Assembly: GCF_945859685.1 (NCBI RefSeq) | Contig: NC_079147.1 | Span: forward strand, 211,423,578-211,487,577 | Length of the DNA: 64,000 nucleotides | Source of the DNA: Eupeodes corollae | Taxonomy: Eukaryota > Arthropoda > Insecta > Diptera > Syrphidae | Direction: 5' to 3' | Shown: positions 1 to 11,509 of the stretch, piece by piece | Layout: every line of letters begins with the position of its first letter | Numbering within the stretch: the stretch's first letter is position 1 | The notes under the pieces: model-generated | The model's input: the letters and a program-made list of their open reading frames with translations, nothing else | The model's database searches: none | Told to the model about the DNA's origin: nothing | Position numbers and translations under genes: made by a program

Positions 1-170
1 AAACAAATTTATCGCTTTTGTTTCGTAAGCTCACGAAGCGAATTAAGATCGCCTCAAGGTGTTTAATGCTAATTTTTCGTTTCTCGCTTGTGGGACACAT
101 TTGTTTATATTGTTGTATTGTTGTTACATTTCTGCCAACTTCTGTCTAAACGAGAATACACCAATTTATA

Positions 171-1285
171 GGGTGATTTTTTTAAAAGCTAAAGGAAAGT
201 TTTCAAAAAAAAAACACATAAAATTCAAAAAAATGTATGAAATCTTTATTTGAATCCGGTTCATATAATTTAATGCTTAGTCCAATTTTGGCATACTCTT
301 TCCAACATTTCTGCCGGTATCTTACGAATAAATGCTTTAATGTTGTCTTGCAATGCGTCAATTGAAACGTGCTTGTCTGTACAGACATGAGTTTTAACAT
401 AGCCTAACAAAAAATATTCTAAAGGTACCATCTAGGCGGCCAATTCGACGCTCCCAAACGTGAAATAAAATGTTAATCGAACTCGCCTCTCAATAAGTCA
501 ATTGTTGGGCGTCTTGTTGAAACCACATATCATGCAAGTCAAGGTCTTGCATTTTGGGCAAAAAAAACAATTGGATATCATCTCATGGTAGTGCTCAACA
601 TTAACATTTACGTTACGATTCGCATCATCTTTGAAGAAGTACGGTCCAGTTAGTACCAACCCATAAACCGCACCAAACTGTGACTTTTTCTGGATGCATT
701 GGTAGCTCTTGCAATTTTTCTGGCTGATATTCAATCCAACATCGACACTTCTGCTATTTTACGTACCCATTGAGATAAAAATGAGCTTCGTTGCTAAACA
801 CAATTTTTCGGGAAAAAGTGGATCTTTGGCCAACTTTCCAAGAGCCCAAAAATTTTACGTTGCAGTACGTCGTTCGGCTTCAATTCTTCAACCAGCTGTA
901 TTTTGTAAGGCATCACACTTAAATCCTTCCGCAAAATTTTCAACGTTGTTGAGTGACAGAGGCACAATTGCTCCGAACGGCGACGAATTGATAATTGATG
1001 GTCATCATTAACACTGGCCCATAAAGCTGCGACATTTTCTTCAGTTAGCACTCTACGTAAGCGTGTTGGTGGTTTAATGTCCAACAATTTAAATTTGGTC
1101 ACAATAGCCCGAATAGCCTTAAAATGGAAGAAGCGTGCGATAAACTTTCTTAACAGAGCACAGAATTCAATAATTTGCTAGGATTGTTCGTTTGTAAGAC
1201 CATTCAAGATTTAATTATAGAACAAACTAAAGATGTTTACAAGTGAAACAAAACACGGCACGAGTCGTTAGCTAAAAAATCACCC
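171..1285 (-). mobile_element. Degenerate rosa-like mariner element with inverted termini
   Basis: The termini are inverted: gggtgatttttt at 171-182 and its complement at 1274-1285, with TA next to the left end. The interior, read on the minus strand, translates in broken frames to a mariner-type transposase. The element is about 1.1 kb, close to the size of a complete mariner-like element. The same terminal motif and the same transposase family recur at 5307-6217 in the opposite orientation. Confidence 0.8.
275..1215 (-). pseudogene. Mariner-type (DD41D group) transposase pseudogene
   Basis: The enzyme of this family cuts and pastes the element at TA sites. Read on the minus strand from about 1125, the N-terminal part has the DNA-binding stretch VTKFKLLDIKPPTRLRRV followed by SIRRRSEQLCLCHST and ILRKDL. 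The catalytic core follows in other frames, including LPMH/MHPEK-like remains, then GPYFFKDDANRNV near 640. The C-terminus reads DALQDNIKAFIRKIPAEML and ends in QNWTKH near 275-300. Several frameshifts and stops separate these pieces, and the region around the second catalytic Asp is badly damaged. Known members use a D-D-D triad with about 41 residues between the last two Asp. The copy is dead. Confidence 0.8.
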
Positions 1286-1334
1286 TTTATAGACTTTCGC
1301 TGGTTTTTGACTTTATAATTTTAATAATCTTTAC

Positions 1335-1690
1335 TTAGGGTTAAGTAACAAATCAACGCCAAAATGAGCATATCGCAAAAAGTACCATCAATGTGCCCAA
1401 TTTTACCTGGAATGTCAGCTTGTTGGAAAAAATGCCTTTAAGCTTAATTATGCTTTGGTTCCGAGAGTTCCATTCCCTCGAGGATGTTTAACATGTCATT
1501 GATTATTTTACTTAAGGTAGGCTGTGCTATATCTAGATTAAAGTCTTTTCCAACTCATTTTTAGTAGTTTACTTATCCGACGAAAAATCTAAGCGTTAAA
1601 GGTACAGCTAGCTTCAATGTCGTAAAGTAACTTTCAATCAAAGTTAGGATACACTTGAAGGCTTCTTTGTTCAGACATAAGTAAATTTAA
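1335..1690 (-). pseudogene. HARBI1-type (PIF/Harbinger) transposase fragment
   Basis: Minus-strand frames read LTLRFF, then GKDFNLDIAQPTLSKIINDML, then FQQADIPGKIGHIDGTFCDML. This order matches the N-terminal helix-turn-helix region and the first catalytic Asp block (IPG-IGCIDGTH) of HARBI1-like nucleases. At least two stops or frameshifts lie inside and the fragment stops before the second Asp. The upstream stretch to about 2340 may be its 5' part (a start-like ATG lies near 2236), but no recognisable domain is visible there. The family assignment is from remembered motifs. Confidence 0.6.
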
Positions 1691-2884
1691 AATCCAATTA
1701 TATACTACTGTGCACCCGGGTAGGGTTAGGTTAGGACCTCCTTTGAAGCAATAAATTATCCTCATTTTTGGTGTCACTGCTGCTCCACGAAAAATAGCTC
1801 GATTTTAAAACAATTTTACGTAAAGCCCAGACAAAAATTCAAACTCGCTTGTTTTCAATGGATTTCAATAATCGATTGTCAGCTGTTTTCGCTGATAATA
1901 TTGTGGAACGTAAGAGTGAGAAAAATTCTGGAGTTTTAGCCACGGAACACGACTAAAGAAACTCCAGTAAAAAGACACTACCCCAAAAAAAAACACAATT
2001 GGAGTTTAAATAAAACTTCTATCAGAATAAGATTGAAGATGCAGTCCCACAAACTGATTTAAAATTGAAGTGATAAAAAGACTTGCAAAGAACCCATGCT
2101 CACCTTGTCGTACCGTCATTTTCATCTTTTTCGACATTTTTGCAGTGATTAATTGAATTTGAAGGCGGCGACTGCTGCACAATAATTTGTTCATAACACA
2201 CCACTTTTTACTAATTATTGTAAAAAATATGTTCATGATTATTTAGAACTTTGTTTTTGAAACTAGTTTGTCTTTTTCGACAGTTGCCTTTAACTTTGAC
2301 TTTAATCGTCTTTTATACTATTTCTTTAGAAAACATAATTTTTGTTCGGTAGCCTGTTAGTCTTATCACAACCAACCACAAATTTCCCTTTCAATTTTAG
2401 CTCTGCACTCTTCTAACTACTATGAAAGTTGTAGAGGTTTTAAAAGTAATGATCGAGATTTGCTAAACTTTTCTACCATTTGTCTAAAGCGAGCATTTCA
2501 CATTCTTCATGTACGGTGGAAAAAAGAAACTCCATACTTAAGAGAACTTATAGGAATTCCTAAAAATTTAAATATTATAGCAGAATTGTGTAAGAGGTGT
2601 AACGCCATCGGCTATTTCTATAGAAAATCGCTTACAAAAATATCAATAAAAAAATAAGACACAAACATTGTTGCTGTATTCGAGCGATGTGAAAATTTTG
2701 ATTAAAGTTCTGTTTAATGTAATAGTAAAAAAATAATGTTTAAATTTTGTTTTTTTGGTCCTTTTCAGAAAATAAAAAAGGCTTTTTGTTAATGATAACA
2801 TTTTTTTTGTTAGTATAGAAGTCTGCCTTATACTTTTTCCCTGTTACTTAACTACTTCCAGATGTGTTTTGATATTCTTTTCTT
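1691..2884. other. Non-coding stretch, possibly part of a Harbinger-type element
   Basis: No convincing gene. A short TTAGG-like run (gtagggttaggttagg) lies near 1720-1737. The stretch 1860-2300 may be the 5' region of the neighbouring Harbinger-type relic. The 65-codon open stretch at 2460-2657 has no clear family match. Confidence 0.3.
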
Positions 2885-3065
2885 GTTACCCATATTCAAC
2901 AAGGAGATATGAAAGACAATTTTAATGTGATAAAATTGAAAGACAGATTGTGGTACAGCATTCTTCAATCGCCTTGAGCGGGTTAAAAATGAATATCTGC
3001 ACTTACCAGTAATATTGAGTTTTAATACGTGGAGGATCGAGTCCCAAAATCTCAAACTCCAAAAA
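2885..3065 (-). pseudogene. 3' end scrap of a jockey-like LINE open reading frame
   Basis: On the minus strand the stretch reads CRYSFLTRSRRLKNAVPQSV followed by FQFYHIKIVFHISLLNMG. This resembles the C-terminal tail of jockey-like retrotransposon ORF2 proteins (SFF-RT-R-WN-LP-SVFP-YNI--FK), which lies after the reverse transcriptase. A second tail of the same kind is at 47885-48140. Only this short piece is present, with no RT core beside it. Confidence 0.5.
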
Positions 3066-3069
3066 ATGT

Positions 3070-4905
3070 GTGGTCCAGATTCTTCATCAGTATAACTTTT
3101 AATAGCAAATGTGAAACGGGATGGTCTTTTTTAATAAGCAAACAAACAGCAACTGAGAAGAATAATATCCCAAAGTAAAAAAAATAATTTAAATCCCTAA
3201 AATGAATAAGTAAGAATGTTGTACAAGTTTTTGCTAACTCAGACCGAAATCAAAACCTTTTTTTTTAAATGCAGCTCGTATGCAAATAAATCAACTTTTA
3301 TTTAAAGTGATGCTTGGTTTCAGATAGTAAGTCTTGTAATTTTTGGGAGAATTGCTTTGAGTCCCCCAAAAATCCGGTTGACATACTTTCTACATCAATT
3401 CCAAACTTTTAGATTTGTTCAAGCAAATTCGCAAAAAGTGCCTTATTTAGAAAACGAGAATTTAATTGACAAACAATAAAACCCACCATAAATAATTCAG
3501 CTGGTTTTGTTTGTTACCATTATATGAAAACCAACTCTTGTTAGCATTTCTCACTAAACAACATCTATCCACGTCGAGGATAACGATGACGACGACGCAA
3601 GTACACAAGCTTATCATATTCACCAAAAAGCCCTCATTCATCATATCACAGCAATATTTGGCGATATCATTTCAACATGGTACATAGAATATCCTCGTGA
3701 AATCCTTGCCATTCCACATTTCTAAATACTCCTCTGCTGTATGTTTTATTATAGAATGATGATATGAATAAGCAAATACAATTCAATTAAGTTTGCATTT
3801 GTCAATTTGTCAGAGTTTCTATGACGATAGTGATGACGATGACGATGCCGATGCCAATAAGAAGGATCTAACTCCGGTTTTGATCCTATGCATAAAATTT
3901 ACTGACAGAAGAAGATCCACATCCACCAGAACCATGAAATTCATTCTGCAAAACTATTGTATTTCCTTGGTTTAAATAGAATTGGAGCTCTTGCAAAATA
4001 TATACCTATCAACAGGGCTACGACTACGATGATAACAACTAGACGATAGAGAAGAAGATTTGAATAATTGAAAATTCAATAAGCGATAACATGGTATTTC
4101 CTATTTTCTGCTTCTGACTGAACTCAAGAGCCGTCTACCATCATTCTGATGATGGAGATTCAACCTATCAATATTAGGATATTGGTAAATATTGCAAATC
4201 AGAAGAAGAAGGAGCAACACACAACTCACACATCGTCGGTCGTGACCATGATGATGAATAACGATATTATTATGTCATGTCATATTATTGAGAGAATATT
4301 TTCAAAAAATTCTCGAACTTGTTGCTAATAGAAAAGGTAAGGTTACCTGACAAAGGAGACTTTGTATTGTATATTTAAGAAGGAATCACTGATGGAGCAA
4401 AAGATTAGGAGAATTTTCAATTTGATGTTGTATCATTTTATAGAAGTGATAATAAGTCAAGTTATGCACAAGTGTGCATGATTTGAATCCAATTGGCAAT
4501 TTTGATATACAGGAAAAGGTTTTTTGTAATTCCTATTTGTACAACCTAGAATTTGTCTGTCACTTGACCTTCTAATAAATAGAAACATATTTCTTGTTTA
4601 AGGGAATTTCTTGTGCGAAAAATATTTGTGTACATAAAATTATAAATTCCCAAAAATGTTCAATATTTTCATGATTTCGAAAATTTTCATTTGAACAACA
4701 AGAGATATTATTTGACATGAGTAAAAGAATGTTATAATACCTTTTATTTATTTAGAGAGACATTCAATCTCAGTATATTTCTTATTCAATACGAACCAAC
4801 ATTTTGATTGTCCTTTTCATTTGAAATTTAACCAAAATCGAAAAATAGTGGAGGAATAACTTGATTTCTAAAACCTTTAAAAAAAGCTGGAGATCAATTC
4901 TAGTT
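3070..4905. other. Non-coding stretch with short GAT/GAC trinucleotide runs
   Basis: No gene seen. Imperfect GAT/GAC runs lie at about 3582-3600 and 3821-3857. They create acidic open stretches (DDSDDDDDADAN) that look like repeat artefacts. The remainder is unique AT-rich sequence. Confidence 0.4.
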
Positions 4906-5027
4906 CCGTAAAAAAGTGAAATAGAAATGTTTTGTCTTAATTTTGTTCGTCGAAGAAACAACCGAGCCGTGAAAAAGTGAAATGGAAACGATTTCGCTCG
5001 ATTTTGTTCATTGAAGAAACAATCGAG
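4906..5027. repeat. Two tandem copies of a 61-bp unit
   Basis: Unit 1 is 4906-4966 and unit 2 is 4967-5027. Both start ccgt-aaaaagtgaaat and end gaagaaacaa-cgag, with scattered substitutions between them. Confidence 0.85.
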
Positions 5028-5306
5028 CCGCAAGAACCTTCCATATGAATTTTCTTTTGTGAATGTAATTAGGTAAAAATGGAATTGGAGGAATTGTTTC
5101 AGTAAAATAAGGAGAAGAAAGGGTTAACAAACAAAAATATTTCAAGAAATCAATTTGTATAAACTGATTGAATAAATTATTTCAGAACTATAAAAATGCT
5201 GCAAAAATGATGTTTGTATTGTTTTCGGCATCATTTTCAGTGTGTCCAAAAATATAAAACAAATATAGAAGATAAAAAATATGAATAGACGAAAAAACAA
5301 GTTAAA

Positions 5307-6217
5307 GGGTGTTTTTTAAGTTATTATCTTTTTGGCAACACAGGTTTAAACAACTGACGCACGTTTCGTGTTTTGTTTTACTAAAAAAATGTCTTCAGTT
5401 TGGTCTTTAGTTTAACCATGAATCGTCTCACAAACAAACAACGCTCAATTTGATTAATTCAATTGTAATTATTGAATTATATTATTAAAAAGCGTTCTCT
5501 GTTAAGAAAGTTAATTGTTCATTCATTGTGTTCAGCGACGAAGTTAATTTTTGGCTCAATGGATACGTAAATAAGCAGAATTGTCGGTTTTGGAGTGAAT
5601 ATCAGCCAGAAGCATTGCAAGAGCTACCAATGCATCCAGAAAAAGTCTCAGTTTGGTGAGGTTTATAGGGTGGTTGGCATCATTGGACCGTACTTCTTCA
5701 AAGATGGTGCGAATCGTAACGTAACTGTGAACGGTGAGCGGTACAGTGTGATGATATCCAACTTTTGTTTGCCGAAACGCAAGAGCTAGACTTGCATGAC
5801 AATTTTTTTCAACAAGACGGTGCCACGTGCCACACAGCACGCGCAACAATAGACTTATTGAGAGGCGATTTCGGTAAACATTTTATTTCACGACCGGTCA
5901 ATTGGCCTCCTAGATCGTGTGATTTAATACCTTTAGACTATTTTTAGTGGGGCTATATTAAAGGAAATATCTATACAGACCAGCCCGCTTCCATTGACGT
6001 ATTGGAAGACAACATTGAAGCATTTATTCGTGGAGATACCGGCCGATATGTTGGAAAGAGTATGCCAAAATTGGACTAAGTAAATTGACCATTGAGGTAT
6101 TTACATGAAATAATCTTAAAAAATTAAATGTACTATCGATTCAAATAAAGATTTCATGCATTTTTTTGAATTGCATGCGTTTTTTTTTAACTTTCCTTTA
6201 GGTTTTAAAAAATCACC
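5307..6217 (+). mobile_element. Internally deleted rosa-like mariner element
   Basis: The termini gggtgttttttaa (from 5307) and ttaaaaaatcaccc (to 6217) are inverted and match those of the element at 171-1285. TA follows the right end. The N-terminal half of the transposase is missing, so the element is about 910 bp. Its orientation is opposite to the first copy. Confidence 0.82.
5528..6080 (+). pseudogene. Mariner-type (DD41D group) transposase pseudogene, C-terminal two thirds
   Basis: Frames read FSDEVNFWLNGYVNKQNCRF near 5530, QELPMHPEKVSVW, then GPYFFKDGANRNVTVNGERY, FFQQDGATCHTARATIDLL near 5808, and FISRPVNWPPRSCDLIPLDY near 5885. The three catalytic Asp positions are all visible (FSDE, QQDGA, PLDY). 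Here 39 residues separate the second and third Asp. The remembered family consensus has 41, and a two-residue deletion after FISR explains the difference. A stop follows PLDYF where the consensus reads on. The C-terminus (IPADMLERVCQNWTK) ends near 6078. Frameshifts near 5660 and 5765 also disrupt it. Confidence 0.82.
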
Positions 6218-6839
6218 CTATACAAGCCCATTCCAAAATTTTCGTGGATTCTTTAACTTTTTGAACAAATTGTTTTTAAAAATATAGCATTATTTAGTAA
6301 TAAAATCTCAAACCGTTAAAATCGTTTCATATTTTCAAACATATATTCAAATGGTTTAAAACAATGTTATAAATTTGCCTATGTTCTATATACACTCAGT
6401 TTTGTAAAGCATTTGACTAACTTAGCCACTTAATAATTTTTTTCAAACTTAGCTTAGTTTCTTAGCTAGGATAAAGTTTTTCTATCAAGAAATCTTTAGA
6501 AATTGTCTTTCATAAATATATCTGGTTTTGGCCTTTTTTTGCCCATCTTGTCATTTAACAAAATTACTTCAAGGTGTGCTTCCAAGTGATATGAAGATTT
6601 GTGAAATATTCCACCAATGACATTTTGAAGGTATATCGCAGCACAAACTCTGTCGCTTCTTACTTTTAAGGGCTTATGAGTAAATCACATTCATTGTATG
6701 TTTAATAAATCTAGTATGCTTGGTTGGTTCGTTTAGTTTGAACTGTTGAGAAAAAATAGTCAGATTGTGCATAACATTCTTCCAGCGGAACATTTTTAAT
6801 TCAGAAACTGTCACAGCACGGTTCATCAAATTCATCGGA
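6218..6839. other. AT-rich stretch with no gene seen
   Basis: No open frame with a recognisable motif and no obvious repeat. Confidence 0.4.
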
Positions 6840-7165
6840 TAACAAACGATATAAAATGAGGTCTTACATTAGGGACAAACAACTGCATAGTTTTATTAGA
6901 TTTTAAAAAAGCTTTTGAATCGGTGTGGCATAAATGTCTAATACATAAACTTACAGTTGTTAATTTTCCAATTTTTGTTGTTAAAATCATATATTTGTTT
7001 CTTACCGAAAGATTTTTCTGAAGTATTTTAAATTCTTGCAGGAGTACCAAAAGGATCAGTTCTTGGCCTTATATACAATATTTACATATGATTTCCCGAG
7101 TTTAACCAAATTGTAAATCAGCTATTTTTGCAGATGATACATGTTTATACGTTCGTTCTATCTTG
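6840..7165 (+). pseudogene. Jockey-like LINE reverse-transcriptase fragment (palm region)
   Basis: Plus-strand frames read VLLDFKKAFESVWHKCLIHKL near 6890-6950, then AGVPKGSVLGL near 7035, and a FADDT-like block near 7125-7145. These are RT motif A (Asp in DFKKAFD), the GVPQGSVLGP block and the catalytic ADD motif, in the correct order. Frameshifts and a stop interrupt them. Sequence homology stops just after the ADD motif. The next expected RT segment appears on the same strand at 10490, so the two may be one interrupted LINE. Confidence 0.7.
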
Positions 7166-7229
7166 TTTAAACCAGCTATTTAATGGGTTGTTAATGCGCC
7201 TTCTTCTATGCAACTCTGATTTTAAAAAT

Positions 7230-7640
7230 GTATATAACATGTCAATGTAATGGGCATATTTCACGGACACCGTGTTTCCTTGTTCCTCAAAAAAGTAAGG
7301 GCCAATGATTAATTTTCTTACAACTGCACACCAATCACTTTAGGGTTGTGCAACGGTAGTTTGTATAGGCTTTGAGGGGTCTCTGCAGCATAAGAACTGA
7401 CATTTTGCTCATTTACAAAACCCTCTAGGTAAAATGCGTTTTATCAGTCAAAAATAATAGCATATCATTATTCACTTCCAATAACGAGAGCATCTCTAAT
7501 TCAAATTTTGAACGTTGGTGATAGTCAGTGGATTGCAGGAGAATGCACTTTGTACTTTCTCTACCGATTCGTTGTTTTTGACACACGGTAAATGACACTC
7601 CACCGCTCCATTCTGGAAACTAAATGGCATAATCTAACGG
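7230..7640 (-). pseudogene. Mariner-like transposase relic
   Basis: Minus-strand frames read LLFLTDKTHFT, then GFVNEQNVSSYAAETPQSLY, LPLHNPKV and IIGPYFFEEQGNTVSV. This corresponds to the first catalytic Asp block (FSDEAHF-LNGYVNKQN) through to the IIGPYFFE block of DD41D-type transposases. The catalytic Asp survives as TDKTHF. Stops and frameshifts separate the blocks. It is more diverged than the copies at 171 and 5307 and appears to be a different subfamily. Confidence 0.6.
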
Positions 7641-7649
7641 ATCGAACGA

Positions 7650-9460
7650 CACCTTTTTGACTTACTCACACTCAATCTACTTCGAGAAAAACCCATCTAT
7701 TTTTAGCCCTATTCTCGTATTTCCCAATGTAATTGTCAGAAAACTATCTAATAAAATCTTATGTATTAAATTAAAAACTTGAGAAATTCAAATAGTTTTT
7801 ATTTCTTTGTTGCTAAATAATTATTAATTTGCCTGTTATGATTTTCTTTTGAAGTATTGAAAAGGTCTGTCGATAATATATTTTACAGTTTCCTCATAAT
7901 TTTTCCCTTAATATTGTTTGTAGAAAATCAAAATGAGTGATGTGCCTCAATTATTTATGAAAACAAAATAAAGCACATAGTCAGTTCGTATTCTTCTTGG
8001 TAAGAGAAAATTATCAAATTATTCAAAAGGTAACCTTAACAATTTACATTCATTAAAATTGACAGCAACCATTTTCATTTTTTTCTTTGCTGTTCGAGGG
8101 TGAAGATGAATGTAACTTTATGTTAGAAGGGCGATATCTCTTCTATGAAGAATCTTATCGTAAAATGATTGATAACTTTTCCTAACCAACATATTTTGAT
8201 GCTTTTCGGGCTTTGTTTACTTCTTTTGACGGTTGGTTTTGAGGAGGTATAAAATCTTATGTCAAAATTAAAATAATAGGAAATCTGCTCTTTGTCTTGC
8301 ACAATATTATTATCTTTTTAAAAGATGACGATATCGATTGAACTCTCTTAGATTGATATGGGTGCATTTATTTAACAGCTTGGAACTGTTTTGAGGATGC
8401 TCTATTAGTAGGATATTTTATTACATATTAACTTACATTCATTATTTCCTACACAGATATCACACTGGTCACTTTTTTAAATTTTGTATACAATTTTTCA
8501 ATATGTACGATAAAATAATATTAAAATGTTTTTTCTGTGATAAATTAAATTTTCTTTCAAAAGATTCGAAACCTATAATGTATTCAAGTATTAATTATGA
8601 TATTAGAATAATCAAAACAAACTTAGAATAGAAAAGGCACCATCTGTTGTTCAATGTCAGATGTCCAAGGTACCGTGTGTAAAATTTACAATTATTTTTA
8701 CTATCGAGTATCGAGTTGAACATAGAAACATGTAGAAGAACAAACAAATCTTACATCGTTGATCGACATACTATTAGTGGCACAGTAAGAGAAACTCTTT
8801 AACAAGATTTGATTACAGAGAGATGGAAAATACAAATTTAAATCTAGTTTTTAACTTATAACAAGCTTATGAACTCCGAGCATAGGTTTAATTATGAATT
8901 AATATCCGAACTTAAGTCGAAGATTATTATTAAGATTAAATACACTAACAGTTTTATTTAAAAACGCTGTATGGAGCCTCGTAAAGTTATGTTATGTCTA
9001 TAATGCCTCTTAACGCAAAAATGCTATTTATAAAACTTATACAAGGTTGCATAGTACCATAATAAGCTAAACGCGTTTTGAGGTTGAATAGATCCCACGT
9101 AAGGAAATTATTGTTTTAATTATTTCGTAAATGTCATTTTGATTTCGCTCCATTATTGAAATTAAAAAGAAAACAGTAATGTCTTTCCAGTTAAGCTCGT
9201 TTATTAATGATTGATCTCAGCATCAGCAGCGACAATTGAGAAAGCAATATCCCCATAAATATCAAACTAATGGCTGCAATAAGACATTGGGGAAGGAACT
9301 AGGTAGGTTTGTACTAAATGTTCACACCAATTCGAAATCCATATCCGTATTTAGCCATCCTATGCTTTTCCAAATTTGTAAGGGAGTGACAAGAAATTAG
9401 CTCCCAAAAGACCTCTGTTCATTTAAATGCCAACTTCTTTTTCGGACCAGCTTTGAACTA
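7650..9460. other. AT-rich stretch with no gene seen
   Basis: No recognisable coding motif. If the HARBI1-type transposase downstream is part of an element that interrupted a LINE near 7165-10470, this stretch would be its interior or 5' region, but no second Harbinger protein (SANT/Myb type) could be read. Confidence 0.3.
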
Positions 9461-9469
9461 TGAACAAGT

Positions 9470-10040
9470 TTTCTCAAATACGGGACTTTTCAAAGGTGTT
9501 TGGGGCCATTGACTGTACTCACATAAGGATCCCAAAAGTATGTGGCCCATCAGGCAATACAATATAAACAGAAAAGGGTACTACTCGTTAAATACCCAAG
9601 CAGCATGCGACGCATCCTTAACAATTATTGACATTGTTTGCCGCTGGAGAGGCAGCACTCATGACTCACGAAATTTTAGGGAAACCAGATTTAAACAAAT
9701 AATAATTGATGATGGGGAGTTCAATAGTCGTCTGCTTGGGGATGGTGGGTACCCTTGTACTAATATCTTCGTTACCCCCATTTTGAATCCTCGAACCGAT
9801 GCTGAAATAAGATACAATATATCTCATTTAGATTCTCGTAACATGGTGGAAAGATGCTTTGGCGTCTGGAAGCAAAGATTCCGCATATTGTTATCAGGTA
9901 TGAGCTGCTCCTTAGAAAATGCCAAAACAACTTATATAGCCTTCGCAGATCTTAATAACTTGGCAATTGATTTTCAGAATGTTCTTCCACCCACAACAAA
10001 AATTTGTGTATGTGACCAATTTTTTATTGAATATTTGTAG
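9470..10040 (+). pseudogene. HARBI1-type (PIF/Harbinger) transposase, one frameshift
   Basis: This is a DDE nuclease-like transposase of the family that includes the domesticated HARBI1. The reading runs VFGAIDCTHIRIPKVCGPSG, then after a frameshift near 9550 NRKGYYSLNTQAACDASL, WRGSTHDSRNF, LLGDGGYPC and ERCFGVWKQRFRIL. The catalytic triad is visible as D in AIDCTH, D in STHDS and E in VERCFG. The frame after the shift (from 9540) is open for 166 codons. It ends with LNNLAIDFQNVLPP and a divergent tail. The N-terminal helix-turn-helix region is not recognisable upstream. The copy is probably inactive through the frameshift and missing N-terminus. Confidence 0.8.
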
Positions 10041-10489
10041 ATTTATGTTTGGTAATGCAGGCTGTTTTGGCCAATTGATTTTAAATGTAAATAAAAAACT
10101 TTTTTCCATCTTTTACCTTTCACCTGTTTCTGTTTCTTTTTTGAGCTTGTGAAGGGTTTGAACTATTGTGGAGCGCAAGGTACATTACGACTTTGTTGGC
10201 CCGAAAAATTTTATAGTTTAAACTTTTGTGTCAAACAAAAAAATGGCCTCTTTTGGGCACTAGCAAAGATACAATCACTTCAATTTTACCACGGATAAAA
10301 CTTGACATTTGGGACATTATGGCGTTCTTAACTCAATTTCAGAAAAAATATGCATAACTATTCATGTGTTTAGCGTATTCTATTAAATGACTTGATTTCG
10401 ATCATATAAAATTCGTCTGTTCTAATATATGCTGATTATTTACAATAAAAAAAAATTAAAATTAAAAAAAAAAATGAACTCTACATCTG

Positions 10490-10920
10490 ACTGTCTAATT
10501 CAAGGAGACGTAATATTATTCATGGAATGGTGCAATAATAATCGTCTTTGTTTTAAATGTTGACAAACAATAATTGCACGTAAAAAAGTTCTAATCGTTT
10601 TAGTTACATGTTTGATTCTTGTCCTTTAAGTAGAGTATATGTATTTTCTGACTTGGGTGTTGTCCTGAATTCTAAACTAACATTGAACTTAATAACTTCA
10701 TAGATTAAAAAGCAAATAGAGTTCTAGGTTTCATTAAGTCATTTGGTCGTGATTTTTGTGACCCATATGTCTTAAAATTACTTTTTGTTTCATTTGTGAG
10801 ACCACATCCCGAAATATGCGTGTACAGTATGGTCATCTTACTACGCGCGCCGTACACATCACAAAAGACCGAAACCATTTAGAGAACATTTTTGCGTTTT
10901 TTTCTACGATGCCTTCAGTT
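10490..10920 (+). pseudogene. Jockey-like LINE reverse-transcriptase fragment (thumb region)
   Basis: Frames read DCLIQGDVILFMEWCNNNRL, then FSDLGVVLNSKLTF, ANRVLGFIKSFGRDFCDPYV and LKLLFVSFVRP. This matches the part of a jockey-like ORF2 immediately after the catalytic ADD motif (LQ-DL--F--WC--NRL; DLGV--D-KL-F; LY-SLVRP-LEY). It continues where the fragment at 6840-7165 stops, on the same strand. The intervening 3.3 kb contains a HARBI1-type transposase. Confidence 0.65.
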
Positions 10921-10952
10921 ATTCATATATTCCCGCCTTATACAGCCTTCAA

Positions 10953-11072
10953 GTATTACGTAACCCAATTGTTGATGAGTTTTGACCCCCCTCCTCCCCT
11001 TCTAACGCACCATCATGTTTTTTCTGTACTCCCCCTCCCACTCTCTAAACGTTACGTATCACGCAAGTGACC
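10953..11072. repeat. Short MITE-like repeat with TACGTAAC termini
   Basis: The left end tattacgtaac near 10957 and the right end gttacgtatcacg near 11052-11065 are imperfect inverted repeats. They enclose a C-rich core (gacccccctcctcccc and ctccccctccc). A related C-rich scrap (gaccccctccgcccatgtaacg) lies at 13094-13130. It has no coding capacity and resembles a small non-autonomous DNA element, but I cannot name the family. Confidence 0.45.
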
Positions 11073-11509
11073 ATTTAAAAAAGTCGCAAAAAAGTATGTT
11101 ACAGATTTTATCCTTCGTATAGTTTTAGTTGACTTTACGGTAGTAATACTGAATAAAACAAGAGATTTTTAATCCGCAACACCTGCGTATTTTGTACAAA
11201 TTTTTGGCTTTTAACACAACTGTTTTCATCCTTCATTCTCCTATTTTAGCTTTTTTTACTAATAAACTCTTAAAATAAAATAACATTTTTATTTAAGTCC
11301 TAGACAATGCAACTATAAACTGAAATTAAACATATTACTCGAAATAAAATCGTATTTTTAACAAAATTAAAAAATAATCAACTATTAACCAAGTATCTAG
11401 GTTAGGTTAGGTTAGGTTATAGTGTCTGTCCAAGATGGAAACGGACACACTTAGGCTAGTTTAATGGCCCATTGTGATACCACATAAATCTCAAGGTTTC
11501 CTCCTAAGC

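Noticed and set aside
2460..2657. 65-codon plus-strand open frame with FHILHVRWKKETPYLRELIG that loosely recalls a HARBI1 C-terminus
   Set aside because: Only a vague pattern (F-L-RW, Cys near the end), no catalytic block beside it and opposite strand to the nearby Harbinger relic.
3793..3975. Open frame with a run of acidic residues (DDSDDDDDADAN)
   Set aside because: The acidic run is the translation of a GAT/GAC microsatellite; no other support.
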